This document shows, piece after piece, positions 52,082 to 60,559 of a DNA stretch of 64,000 bases. The first letter of the stretch is position 1. Every line of letters begins with the position of its first letter. This stretch comes from Croceimicrobium sp965279135 (lineage in GTDB: Bacteria > Bacteroidota > Bacteroidia > Flavobacteriales > Schleiferiaceae): the NCBI GenBank assembly GCA_965279135.1, contig OZ257133.1, positions 2,480,001 through 2,544,000 on the forward strand. The letters run 5' to 3'. The notes beneath the pieces are model-generated. The model made no database searches, was not told the DNA's origin, and saw only the letters and a list, made by a program, of their open reading frames with translations. A program made the translations under genes and the position numbers.

Positions 52082-52777
52082 ATGAAAGACAATGTTCGCC
52101 AGGAGCTGAAGGAATTATGCTACTTCATCATTGAAAATAACAATGCAATGGCTCGCCCCGAACAGTTGACCCGCGTGCAAATGCTGTACGAGCGATTATT
52201 GGTTCTCAATTATCTGGAAGAAGTTGCTGCAGAAACCTCGGCTAAGACGCCAAAGCAAACCAAACCCGAGAGTAAAACACCAGATGTGAAAAGCACTCCG
52301 CCCAGGAGGGAGGAAAGACCGGTAGCCCAAGCAACTATTGCCCCTGGCCTGGAGGTCGAAGCCCCTGCACCTGCAGTGCAAGAAGAGACCCAAACGGAAA
52401 GTGCCGCTGCAATTGAAAGCGAGACTCCTAAAGAACCCACCCAGCAAATTGAGGAAATTGAAAGCGCCCCCGAGAGTGATGAAAGAAGAGACCTCAATGA
52501 CGAGCACCAAGCTCCAAAATCAGTAAATGATCAATTAGGAAAGGGCCCGATTCAGGTGGGCCTAAACGACCGTATCGCTTTCGTGCAACATCTCTTCAAT
52601 GATTCACAAGCCGATTTCAATCGCGTGCTTTCTCAGTTAAACACTCTGGACACTTATTTGGAATCCATGTACTTCGTTGAAAATCTGGTAAAACCGGATT
52701 ATGACTGGGATGATAAAAAGGCCTATGAGGATCGATTGATCAACCTCATCAAGAAGCGATTTGGTGAAGATTGGTAA
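52082..52777 (+). CDS. Two-domain protein with Pro/Glu-rich linker, function unknown
   Basis: The 231-residue product has a short helical N-domain (residues 1-48, MKDNVRQELKELCYFIIENN) and a low-complexity linker rich in Pro, Glu, Ala and Thr (about 50-155). A conserved-looking C-domain follows (GLNDRIAFVQHLFNDSQADFNRVLSQLNTLDTYLESMYFVENL). There is no signal peptide or membrane helix, so it is probably cytosolic. I do not recognise a family with a known role. It diverges from tdk and precedes queA, which has its own promoter-like site. Confidence 0.75.
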   Translation: MKDNVRQELKELCYFIIENNNAMARPEQLTRVQMLYERLLVLNYLEEVAAETSAKTPKQTKPESKTPDVKSTPPRREERPVAQATIAPGLEVEAPAPAVQEETQTESAAAIESETPKEPTQQIEEIESAPESDERRDLNDEHQAPKSVNDQLGKGPIQVGLNDRIAFVQHLFNDSQADFNRVLSQLNTLDTYLESMYFVENLVKPDYDWDDKKAYEDRLINLIKKRFGEDW

Positions 52778-52797
52778 GGCTCTTCCATCCTTTTTTG

Positions 52798-52805
52798 TAC
52801 TTTCG
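52798..52805 (+). promoter_or_regulatory. -7-like box of queA
   Basis: TACTTTCG fits TAnnTTYG and lies 41 bases before ATG 52847. A TTG occurs 24 bases upstream, just outside the usual spacing. Confidence 0.4.
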
Positions 52806-52846
52806 CGCCCCTCTATTTTTCTTAATCAATTCAAAGCCCGTAAGCT

Positions 52847-53902
52847 ATGAAAATGAAACTTTCGCACTTTAATTATAAGCTGCCACAAGAGCTTATTGCG
52901 AAACACCCCACCGACCACCGTGATGACAGCCGATTGATGGTAGTAAACCGTCAGGAAGGTAAAATTGAACACAAGATGTTCAGCGACATCATTGACTACT
53001 TTGATGAAGGCGATACCTTCGTACTGAACAATACCAAGGTTTTCCCGGCTCGTATGTACGGAAACAAGGAAAAGACTGGTGCGCGTATCGAAGTATTCCT
53101 ATTACGTGAGTTAAATGCGGAAAGCCGCCTTTGGGATGTACTTGTTGACCCTGCGCGTAAAATCAGGATTGGTAACAAACTCTACTTCGGTGAAGATGAC
53201 AGTCTGGTAGCAGAGGTAATCGACAATACCACTTCTCGTGGACGTACCCTTCGTTTCTTATTCGATGGTTCATACGAGGAGTTCCGTGCTAAATTGAAGG
53301 AATTGGGGCAAACCCCACTTCCCAAGTATATCGACCGTGAGCCTGAACCAGAGGATGAAGATCGCTATCAATCAATTTTTGCCAAACACGAAGGAGCAGT
53401 TGCGGCACCTGTTGCAAGCCTGCACTTCAGTAAGCAATTAATGAAGCGACTCGAAATTAAAGGAGTAGATTTTGCCGAACTCACCTTACATGTAGGTTTA
53501 GGTACTTTCCGCCCTGTTGAGGTTGAAGATTTAAGCAAGCACAAAATGGACTCGGAGCAGTACATGATTTACGACCATACTTCCAAGGTTGTAAACCGTG
53601 CGATTGATGCTCGTAAAAAGGTATGTGCCGTGGGTACTACCACCATGCGTGCGATGGAAAGCTCAGTAAGTACTGATGGTCATTTGAAACCATTTGATGG
53701 TTGGACCAACAAGTTCATTTTCCCTCCTTATGATTTCCAGATTGCAGACCGCATGGTCACCAACTTCCATCCTCCTCAAAGTACATTGATGATGATGACT
53801 GCGGCCTTTGCTGGTTATGATCTTTTAATGGAAGCTTACAAAACAGCCGTTAAAGAGGAATATCGCTTCTTGAGCTACGGAGACGCGATGTTAATCTTGT
53901 AA
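52847..53902 (+). CDS. queA: tRNA preQ1(34) S-adenosylmethionine ribosyltransferase-isomerase QueA
   Basis: QueA transfers and isomerises the ribosyl part of S-adenosylmethionine onto preQ1 in tRNA to form epoxyqueuosine, the substrate of QueG encoded at 11902. The 351-residue product has the family segments LSHFNYKLPQELIAKHP, DDSRLMVVNR, FVLNNTKVFPARMYGNK, GAVAAPVASLHFS and LHVGLGTFRPV, and ends FLSYGDAMLIL. Length is normal. A terminator follows directly. Confidence 0.96.
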   Translation: MKMKLSHFNYKLPQELIAKHPTDHRDDSRLMVVNRQEGKIEHKMFSDIIDYFDEGDTFVLNNTKVFPARMYGNKEKTGARIEVFLLRELNAESRLWDVLVDPARKIRIGNKLYFGEDDSLVAEVIDNTTSRGRTLRFLFDGSYEEFRAKLKELGQTPLPKYIDREPEPEDEDRYQSIFAKHEGAVAAPVASLHFSKQLMKRLEIKGVDFAELTLHVGLGTFRPVEVEDLSKHKMDSEQYMIYDHTSKVVNRAIDARKKVCAVGTTTMRAMESSVSTDGHLKPFDGWTNKFIFPPYDFQIADRMVTNFHPPQSTLMMMTAAFAGYDLLMEAYKTAVKEEYRFLSYGDAMLIL

Positions 53903-53921
53903 GACGACTTAATTAATATTG

Positions 53922-53965
53922 AAAGCCCGACTCTTTGGTTAAACCGAAGGGTCGGGCTTTTTTTT
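53922..53965 (+). terminator. Terminator of queA
   Basis: AAAGCCCGAC (53922-53931) pairs with GTCGGGCTTT (53951-53960), and the inner part pairs further, giving a long stem. Eight T residues end it. Confidence 0.9.
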
Positions 53966-54014
53966 AGAATCCCTAAGATAATCCTTAATATTTTAGAGGT
54001 CCATATATCAATAC

Positions 54015-54932
54015 ATGACCTATAATCTCCCCACGATTTTCTGCATCCTCGCAGCGGTTTTCTTTGGACTTATGTTAGTGGGCCAATCTGAAGACAAAGA
54101 TGAATTTCTTGAGAAGTACAATACAGTTTTAGACTTTTCCGATGAGCACAGTCAGGAAGAAGAATTTTTCGAATGGATTGTAGACCAAAGGATCGATAAA
54201 TACAATGCCGAGCTGGAGAACCTAGAGAATTCATTGCTTAACCTGGTTGCGCTTACTGTGCTTGGTTTACTCTTAGTGCTCTATCATCCCGAAAAAATAG
54301 AAATCCCCTTCTTATCCATTAGTATCCCCCAAACCTTAATCTACTTTACTGTCATTTTTGGAATCCTTTATATCTGGCAAAATCTTGGTCTGGAACTAAA
54401 TGCCAGTATCGATTCTCGCTTATTTCTATATGAAGCAATGCAAGAGATGGGTTCAGTAGAATTTTATGACTGTCTAAAGTATACAGGTAACCCTGGTCAT
54501 ATTCTGGCTGATAATGGAATTGTAGATAATTGGTGTAGCTTCTATTTCGGGATCTTCAATGGGGGAGAGGAAATACGAACCTTACCAAAATGGCTTGAAT
54601 GGATGAAAAATAGAGATTCATTCATCTCTGCTTTTGAAGGATTGGGATTATTTGGGCTATTTGGCACCCTCTTCGGTTTAGCCTATGGAATCTGTTTTAC
54701 AGCAATTTTAGAATTAGGAAAGCATGCCGGGAAAATGAAAAGAGCCTCTAAGATCTTACTGATCTTCACCATGCTCCTCTTATTCTTCGCAAATTTCGCC
54801 TGGGTAAGCAAGCACTATTATGCCGCACTTTTCACCGCCTATTATTGGTTATGTGCCGGTCTATTTCTCATTTGGTGGCAGATATGGGGAGCTAAGCTTT
54901 CGCTAAGTCTTTCCCAAAGCTCAGATTTGTAA
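54015..54932 (+). CDS. Multi-pass membrane protein, unrecognised
   Basis: The 305-residue product begins with a hydrophobic segment (TIFCILAAVFFGLMLVG). A charged stretch follows with EFLEKYNTVLDFSDEHSQEEEFFEWI, and then about five more membrane helices including GLGLFGLFGTLFGLAYGICF and YWLCAGLFLIWWQIW. I know no family for it. The soluble region between residues 125 and 190 (YECLK-like EFYDCLKYTGNPGHILADNGIVDNW) could face the periplasm. It precedes a DUF4345 protein by 28 bases and is probably co-transcribed. Confidence 0.6.
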   Translation: MTYNLPTIFCILAAVFFGLMLVGQSEDKDEFLEKYNTVLDFSDEHSQEEEFFEWIVDQRIDKYNAELENLENSLLNLVALTVLGLLLVLYHPEKIEIPFLSISIPQTLIYFTVIFGILYIWQNLGLELNASIDSRLFLYEAMQEMGSVEFYDCLKYTGNPGHILADNGIVDNWCSFYFGIFNGGEEIRTLPKWLEWMKNRDSFISAFEGLGLFGLFGTLFGLAYGICFTAILELGKHAGKMKRASKILLIFTMLLLFFANFAWVSKHYYAALFTAYYWLCAGLFLIWWQIWGAKLSLSLSQSSDL

Positions 54933-54960
54933 TTTCCGATACTCCATTCCTAAAAATAGT

Positions 54961-55359
54961 ATGCAAAAAGGAATTTCAGAAAAGCTGCATTTAGGTATAT
55001 CGGCAATAGTTGTAATTGGCGCAGGTTTAGTGTATGGTGTTAATCCTGAAAAAATAATCCCTTATCTATTCAACTTTGAGGTTGAGAACCTTGAATTGAA
55101 AAACATCTTCAGGGCAGTAATGGGCTTGTATCTGGCTTTCGCTTTTTATTGGCTGTTTGGCATCTTTAAATTGAGTCATCGCAGGAATGCAATCCTAAGC
55201 AATGTCATCTTCATGGCAGGCCTGGCTTTCGGGCGCATCATCAGCACTTTTTTTGACGGTATCTCAGTCCCCTATAGTACCGGCCTTCTTCTGGAGGTGC
55301 TGGTTATGATATGGGGTATTTATAATCTTCAGAATAGACCTGAACCGGAAAAGCCTTAG
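54961..55359 (+). CDS. DUF4345 small membrane protein
   Basis: The 132-residue protein has four membrane helices and the pattern YGVNPEKIIPYLFNFEVENLELKNIFRAVMGLYLAFAFYW with FGRIISTFFDG, as in DUF4345. The function of this family is unknown. It lies shortly after the 54015 gene and before a DUF4349 lipoprotein. Confidence 0.8.
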   Translation: MQKGISEKLHLGISAIVVIGAGLVYGVNPEKIIPYLFNFEVENLELKNIFRAVMGLYLAFAFYWLFGIFKLSHRRNAILSNVIFMAGLAFGRIISTFFDGISVPYSTGLLLEVLVMIWGIYNLQNRPEPEKP

Positions 55360-55462
55360 CCTCCTAAAGGCCTGTAATTAAATGCCAAGGCTAAGATTCG
55401 TTAGGATATCACGCTAATTATTAGAATTTAGCGTTAGCAGGATAGCAATCACAATCCTGACT

Positions 55463-56293
55463 ATGCGCAAAATTATTCTACTCAGCTTCGGACTCCTAAT
55501 ACTCCTAGCTGCCTGTGAAAATGATGTCTCAAAGATGAATCGCGCTGAAGAAGTCAGCTTAGCTTCTGATGAAGCGATGCCCCTAATAAAATCCGAACTA
55601 AATACCCCTCCTCCACCCAGCGACCGGAAAATCATATGGCGCGGTGAACTGGAAATGGAAGTAAGCAATGTAGATCAGGCTACCCAAGAAATCAACGAGA
55701 TGGCCCTATTGAATGATGCCTTTGTCTCGAATATGGAGCTGTCCTCCAACAATTATGAAATCACTAATCGCATCACCCTAAGGGTGAATAGCCAAAAATT
55801 CAACCCTCTTCTTAATAGCATTAAAGGCAAAGGAACCTATGTGCGCAAATTCGAGGTAAACTCCAATGATGTTACTGAGCAGTTTATTGATATAGAATCC
55901 CGCTTAAAAACCAAAAAGGAGGTGCGAGAGCGATACATCCAAATCCTGAAAAATAAAACCGGGGAGATTAGTGATGTAATTGAAGCAGAAGAAGCGATCA
56001 GGAAAATCACCGAGGAGATTGAAGCAAAGGAAGGACGCCTACGATACCTTCAGGATAAAGTAAACTTGAGCACTATCGAAATCCTTATTTATGAGAAAGT
56101 AGAATACCAAGCAGAGCGACCCAGCTATGAAAAGTCTTTCGGAGACAAAGCCCTTGAAGGATTGCAAAACGGTTGGTCAATTATAACCGCAATTACTATT
56201 TTCTTAATCAACCTTTGGCCGCTGGTTTTAGCCATTGGGATTCTTATCTGGAGAAGAAAGTGGCTGGTAAGAAAGTTTAAGCGTAAGGAATAG
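55463..56293 (+). CDS. DUF4349 lipoprotein
   Basis: The 276-residue product has a lipoprotein signal (LLAAC near residue 18). A soluble domain follows with RKIIWRGELEMEVSNVDQATQEI, then SRLKTKKEVRERYIQILKN. A predicted coiled coil (residues about 170-215, EAEEAIRKITEEIEAKEGRL) leads into a C-terminal membrane helix (WSIITAITIFLINLWPLVLAIGILIW) and a basic tail. This order matches DUF4349, of unknown role, possibly a membrane-surface sensor. It ends six bases from the convergent serine hydrolase gene. Confidence 0.85.
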   Translation: MRKIILLSFGLLILLAACENDVSKMNRAEEVSLASDEAMPLIKSELNTPPPPSDRKIIWRGELEMEVSNVDQATQEINEMALLNDAFVSNMELSSNNYEITNRITLRVNSQKFNPLLNSIKGKGTYVRKFEVNSNDVTEQFIDIESRLKTKKEVRERYIQILKNKTGEISDVIEAEEAIRKITEEIEAKEGRLRYLQDKVNLSTIEILIYEKVEYQAERPSYEKSFGDKALEGLQNGWSIITAITIFLINLWPLVLAIGILIWRRKWLVRKFKRKE

Positions 56294-56299
56294 CCGAAT

Positions 56300-57445
56300 T
56301 CAATTGTACACCTCTTTGAGTAATGGCATTATCAATCTTTCCATTTTAGGCAGGATGCGGGTTCCCCTTGATTGTGTCATGATCAATACCACTATTTCCC
56401 TATCCGGAAAACCATAGGCGGCCGTACCATCCGAACCTTGATGGAGGAAAACTGAAGGTAATGACCGATCTTCTTCTTGAGGGTAAAGCACCATCCCCCA
56501 GAAATGGCCATAGTAGAGCGAGGCTCCGTCGGCCAGTGGGAAAATCCCCGGTGGAAGATTAATTAGATCACGGTTCGCGAAAATCTCCTCTACTCCTTCC
56601 TTTGGGATTATCTGTTTCCCTTGTTGCTCACCTTTCTCCATGAACAGGAACATGAACTTCGCATAGTCCTCGGCAGTACAAAAGACGGATTGCGCTCCCA
56701 TAGCGAAGGGATAAAAAGCACCATCGGATATTTGCCATAACCTTCTCCAATTACCTGCCGAACCGCGATAAAGAGGCATTACCAGACTCGTATCTATCTC
56801 ATTCGACCAGGCCGCATAGGATTTATACATAGACAGGGGGCCAAGAAGTTCTTCGTGAATAAGGGTTCTTAAACTCTTAGCACTTATCTCTTCCAAAAGA
56901 TGTGCAAGTATATCGGCATGAGCATCCGCGTAAGACCAATTGGTATTGCCAGGATTTTGAGGCCCATTTTGTCCCCAGTAATCCACCATCGATTTCAGGT
57001 CGGGATATTGCAGCCATGATTTTCCGGGCATTCCCTGAATATAACCCGCCCGATGCAGTAGCATCTGGCGGATAGTCAGATTCCGGACCAGTTCATTATC
57101 AAAAGCATCTAAATACTTGGAAACCGGATCATCAAGAGTAATAAAGCCACGCTCCTGATAGACATGGATTAAAGCCCCAATCATCGGTTTGGTCATGGAC
57201 CGCACATTGTAAATCATACCGGATTCCAGGGGAATGGCCCTATCCCGATCCTTCCATCCCCAGGTTTTTTGATAGAGCACTTCCCCTGGCCTAGCTATGT
57301 AAATTTCCAAACCTTGGGCCTCATTTTGCTCTATAACCAATTGCTGAATCTTAGCTTCAATCCTGGCCAAACTATCGGTCGCACCCAGACCACCTCCCCA
57401 TAAAACCAAACTGAATAATGCGAGGAAAAAAACAAGCTTATTCAT
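56300..57445 (-). CDS. Beta-lactamase-fold serine hydrolase
   Basis: The 381-residue protein has a signal-like N-terminus (MNKLVFFLALFSLVLWGGG). The serine hydrolase motif SMTK (residues 83-86, S-x-x-K) lies in YNVRSMTKPMIGALIHVYQERG. A second motif near residue 172 reads SYADAH, where the usual YxN has Asp in place of Asn. HQGSDGTAAYG near residue 336 corresponds to the H/K-x-G motif. It is related to class C beta-lactamases and D-Ala-D-Ala carboxypeptidases; substrates of this group vary. It overlaps the ABC permease by eight bases as the last gene of an efflux operon, so it may process the exported compound. Confidence 0.83.
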   Translation of the reverse strand: MNKLVFFLALFSLVLWGGGLGATDSLARIEAKIQQLVIEQNEAQGLEIYIARPGEVLYQKTWGWKDRDRAIPLESGMIYNVRSMTKPMIGALIHVYQERGFITLDDPVSKYLDAFDNELVRNLTIRQMLLHRAGYIQGMPGKSWLQYPDLKSMVDYWGQNGPQNPGNTNWSYADAHADILAHLLEEISAKSLRTLIHEELLGPLSMYKSYAAWSNEIDTSLVMPLYRGSAGNWRRLWQISDGAFYPFAMGAQSVFCTAEDYAKFMFLFMEKGEQQGKQIIPKEGVEEIFANRDLINLPPGIFPLADGASLYYGHFWGMVLYPQEEDRSLPSVFLHQGSDGTAAYGFPDREIVVLIMTQSRGTRILPKMERLIMPLLKEVYN

Positions 57446-59855
57446 CTCTCAAAATTCTCGCTGGGTTCTCGTGGGCTAAACGATAGACGTGGAAAATCAT
57501 CGCCAGCAAAGTAACTACAGTAATTAGGATAAGAGCCAGCACGAAACTAAGCCAGGGCAGTTCGATTCGGTAGGAGAACTCTTCTAACCAGGAGACGATT
57601 CCCCATCCCGCTAAAGGCAAACTGATTAAACTGGCGATTCCAATAAGAACCAGGAATTCCCGACCAATCAGTAAGGTTAAATCCTTCAATTCAGCCCCCA
57701 GTATTTTTCGGATGCTAAATTCTTTTAATCGCTGTTCAACCGTATAGGATGTTAGTGCGAAAAGGCCCAGACCCGCTATGATAATGCTGATGACAGCGAA
57801 GTATCCAAAGATTTGTAAAAGGGTGCGCTCGCTTTGATATTGGTTCTGAATTCGCTCATCTAAAAAGGTGTATTCCAGGGGATGTTTACCCGCAAAATCC
57901 TTCCATTCATCTTCCAATATATCGAGCGCACCTCGTACTTCACCTCCGGCTAATTTCATGCTAAAGAGTAAAGAAAAGTTGGGATTAAAAAGGACCGCCA
58001 AAGGCTCCATAGGATTGTGAAGCGAGGAGAAATGAAAATCCTTAATTACCCCAATCACCTTACCATCATTCTGAGCCTGTCCATCGCCCATTAAGCCCCA
58101 TTGCATGCGCTTACCCAGGGGTTCATCCCAGCCAAAGTTTTTAGCGGCTGTTTCGTTGATAATAAAGGCCTGTTGTCGATCACTCTGAATCTCGGAGGAG
58201 AAAAGTCGACCTTCTAACAATTCTAAATCCAGGATCTCAAAAAAGTCCTCATCCGCAGCAATGAACTTGATACTGCGATCTTGCATTTCTGTTCCTTGCT
58301 CTATCCTAAACATCAACTCGCCAACATTATTCCCGGGTATGGCACCAGATCCGGTTACCCCAATCACCTCACTATGGCTGAGCAATCGATCCTTGAAAGC
58401 ATCAAGATGATTGTAAACTGCGGTATCCTGAGGGATATTGACTACTACAACCTGATCCTGATCGAATCCCAAATCCTTATCCTGCAAAAAGTACAGTTGC
58501 GATTGGATTGCTAAAGTGCCTACAATCATAAGGATGGAAAAGGCTAGCTGCACGACCATTAAGATGCGGCGTAAACCTCCGTAGCGGCCAATTTTGGGAA
58601 GTATACCTCGTAGTACCCGCGAACTTTGAAAGCGACTTAAAACCATTGCAGGATACAAGCCGGATAACAATGCTGTAAGAACAAGTATACCACCAAGTAC
58701 CAGAAGCATATCAAACTGAAACAAATCGCTCAAGGCAAAATTCTTTTCTGTAATCGCATTAAACTGAGGTAATAATACTTCTATCAAGCCTGCGCCTAAA
58801 AGCATGGCGATAAAAACCACCAGGAAGTTTTCGCCTAAAAACTGAACTTGTAATTGAGAAGCATTTGCACCCAGAGCCTTGCGCACCCCAACTTCCTTAG
58901 CGCGTTTAATGGATTGGCTTAAAGCGAGGTTTATGTAATTGATGGTCGCAATAATTAAGATGAATAAAGCCAATAAAGCAAAAATGTAGAGGTAGCTGAG
59001 GTTTCCCTTGGGAGTATCATACTCACGACTATTATCGAAGTGTAATCCTTCCAGGGGTTGAAGCTTAAAATCTGCCGTACTACCCGATCCAAATGTCGCG
59101 ACAAAGGGCTTGATGATGCGTTCGGTAAAGTCTGCCAGTTGCACTTCAAAATCGAGCTCTTCAACATTTTGATCGAAAAGCAGATAGGTCTGACACACCA
59201 ATCTAAACCAATCCCCATTTACAGCCTGTTGTGTTTGCTGAGGTAAGGTACTCATGGAGGTAAAAGCCTGGTAATCGATATCACTGGGTCGATCGCCGTT
59301 CTCAACTACTCCACTTACCGTATACTGCTGGGTGCCGATAAAAAGTTGCTCCCCAATCGCCTTTTCCGGTGTTTCGAAAAACTTGGTAGCTAAGTCTTCA
59401 CTTAAAACAACCTGATTCGGAGCAGCCAAGGCCTGATTCGGATCACCTTGTAAAAGCTTAAAATCAAAAATCTGGAAAAGGCTACTATCGGCACGAAGGA
59501 AGCGATCTTCCCTAAAAATCTGATCGCCTACTTTAATGGTCAAGGAGCCCCCACCCATTTGCATGATACGCACGAAGTTGAGAACCTCAGGGTAGTCATT
59601 AACATATTGAGGACCCACCGGGAAACTGGTTAAAGCCGCCTTGATCTCCCCACTGTGATCAATACGTTCTACGATTCTGGCGATGTTTTTCTTCTTAGAA
59701 TGGAACTGATCATAACTCAGCTCATCCTGGATGTAGAAGGCAATAAGAATTGCCGAAGCGATGCCTACCGACAGCCCCAAAATACTGATCAGACTATTGG
59801 CCTTACCCGCAATCAGATGACGCGCGTAAACCTTTAAGTAATTAAATAGCATCAT
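57438..59855 (-). CDS. MacB/FtsX-type ABC transporter permease
   Basis: The 805-residue protein has an N-terminal helix (residues about 20-43), a large periplasmic MacB_PCD domain, three helices near residues 285-405 and a second half of the same design (helices near 435 and 690-790), with FtsX signatures (RAKEVGVRKALGANASQL and RLKEFSIRKILGAELKDL). It is a fused, doubled permease typical of Bacteroidota, working as a mechanotransmitter and not as a channel. It overlaps the ATPase by four bases and the serine hydrolase by eight. Confidence 0.92.
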   Translation of the reverse strand: MMLFNYLKVYARHLIAGKANSLISILGLSVGIASAILIAFYIQDELSYDQFHSKKKNIARIVERIDHSGEIKAALTSFPVGPQYVNDYPEVLNFVRIMQMGGGSLTIKVGDQIFREDRFLRADSSLFQIFDFKLLQGDPNQALAAPNQVVLSEDLATKFFETPEKAIGEQLFIGTQQYTVSGVVENGDRPSDIDYQAFTSMSTLPQQTQQAVNGDWFRLVCQTYLLFDQNVEELDFEVQLADFTERIIKPFVATFGSGSTADFKLQPLEGLHFDNSREYDTPKGNLSYLYIFALLALFILIIATINYINLALSQSIKRAKEVGVRKALGANASQLQVQFLGENFLVVFIAMLLGAGLIEVLLPQFNAITEKNFALSDLFQFDMLLVLGGILVLTALLSGLYPAMVLSRFQSSRVLRGILPKIGRYGGLRRILMVVQLAFSILMIVGTLAIQSQLYFLQDKDLGFDQDQVVVVNIPQDTAVYNHLDAFKDRLLSHSEVIGVTGSGAIPGNNVGELMFRIEQGTEMQDRSIKFIAADEDFFEILDLELLEGRLFSSEIQSDRQQAFIINETAAKNFGWDEPLGKRMQWGLMGDGQAQNDGKVIGVIKDFHFSSLHNPMEPLAVLFNPNFSLLFSMKLAGGEVRGALDILEDEWKDFAGKHPLEYTFLDERIQNQYQSERTLLQIFGYFAVISIIIAGLGLFALTSYTVEQRLKEFSIRKILGAELKDLTLLIGREFLVLIGIASLISLPLAGWGIVSWLEEFSYRIELPWLSFVLALILITVVTLLAMIFHVYRLAHENPARILRDE

Positions 59856-60559
59856 GACTTTACTTCTTCAATACGGTTGTCAATCTCCCCTATAATCTTT
59901 CCATCAAATAGGCGAATAGAACGCTGCGAATAGGCCGCATCATGGCCAGAATGGGTTACCATTACGATGGTAGTTCCGGCCCGATTGAGATCGGTAAGAA
60001 GATTCATAACCTCATCTCCATGAACACTGTCGAGATTACCCGTTGGTTCATCGGCAAAAATGACTTTAGGTTCACTTACCGTCGCTCGAGCTACCGCTAC
60101 TCTTTGTTGCTGACCTCCGCTTAACTGCTGAGGATAATGAGCGGCTCTATGATCGATGCCCATGCGTTGTAAAATCTGGTTAACCTTTTCTTTGCGCTCC
60201 CCAGCGGAGAAGTTTTGATAGAGTAAAGGCAATTCCACATTCTCCGCCACGCTGAGCTCATCAATCAGATTAAAGCTTTGAAAAACAAATCCCACCTTTG
60301 ACTTACGCAATCGGGCTCTTTGTTTCTCTTTAAGATGAGCAATGTTTTGTCCTTCAAAAAAGTAATCTCCGGCACTGGGCTGATCGAGCATCCCTAAAAT
60401 GTTAAGCAAGGTGGATTTGCCACATCCCGAAGGTCCCATTATGGAGATGAACTCTCCTTCTCGAATTTCGATATCCACTTGATTAAGGGCTAGAGTCTCC
60501 ATGGTATTCGTGCGGTAGCGCATCTCCAAAGCCTGGGTTTTTATAATCACATCACTCAT
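59852..60559 (-). CDS. MacB/LolD-type ABC transporter ATPase
   Basis: The 235-residue ATPase has Walker A GPSGCGKSTLLN, the signature LSGGQQQRVAVARA, Walker B VIFADEPTGN and the switch histidine (MVTHSG). The compact length and QVDIEIREGEFISIMGPSG match the LolD/MacB/FtsE group. It lies between the HlyD-type adaptor (eight-base overlap) and the permease (four-base overlap), so the complex is made as one unit. It energises efflux or lipoprotein movement across the periplasm. Confidence 0.95.
   Translation of the reverse strand: MSDVIIKTQALEMRYRTNTMETLALNQVDIEIREGEFISIMGPSGCGKSTLLNILGMLDQPSAGDYFFEGQNIAHLKEKQRARLRKSKVGFVFQSFNLIDELSVAENVELPLLYQNFSAGERKEKVNQILQRMGIDHRAAHYPQQLSGGQQQRVAVARATVSEPKVIFADEPTGNLDSVHGDEVMNLLTDLNRAGTTIVMVTHSGHDAAYSQRSIRLFDGKIIGEIDNRIEEVKS

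Noticed and set aside
52196..52510. Reverse-strand frames over the Pro/Glu linker of the 52082 gene
   Set aside because: Low-complexity sequence on the coding strand gives open frames in several other frames. No domain or signal is visible.
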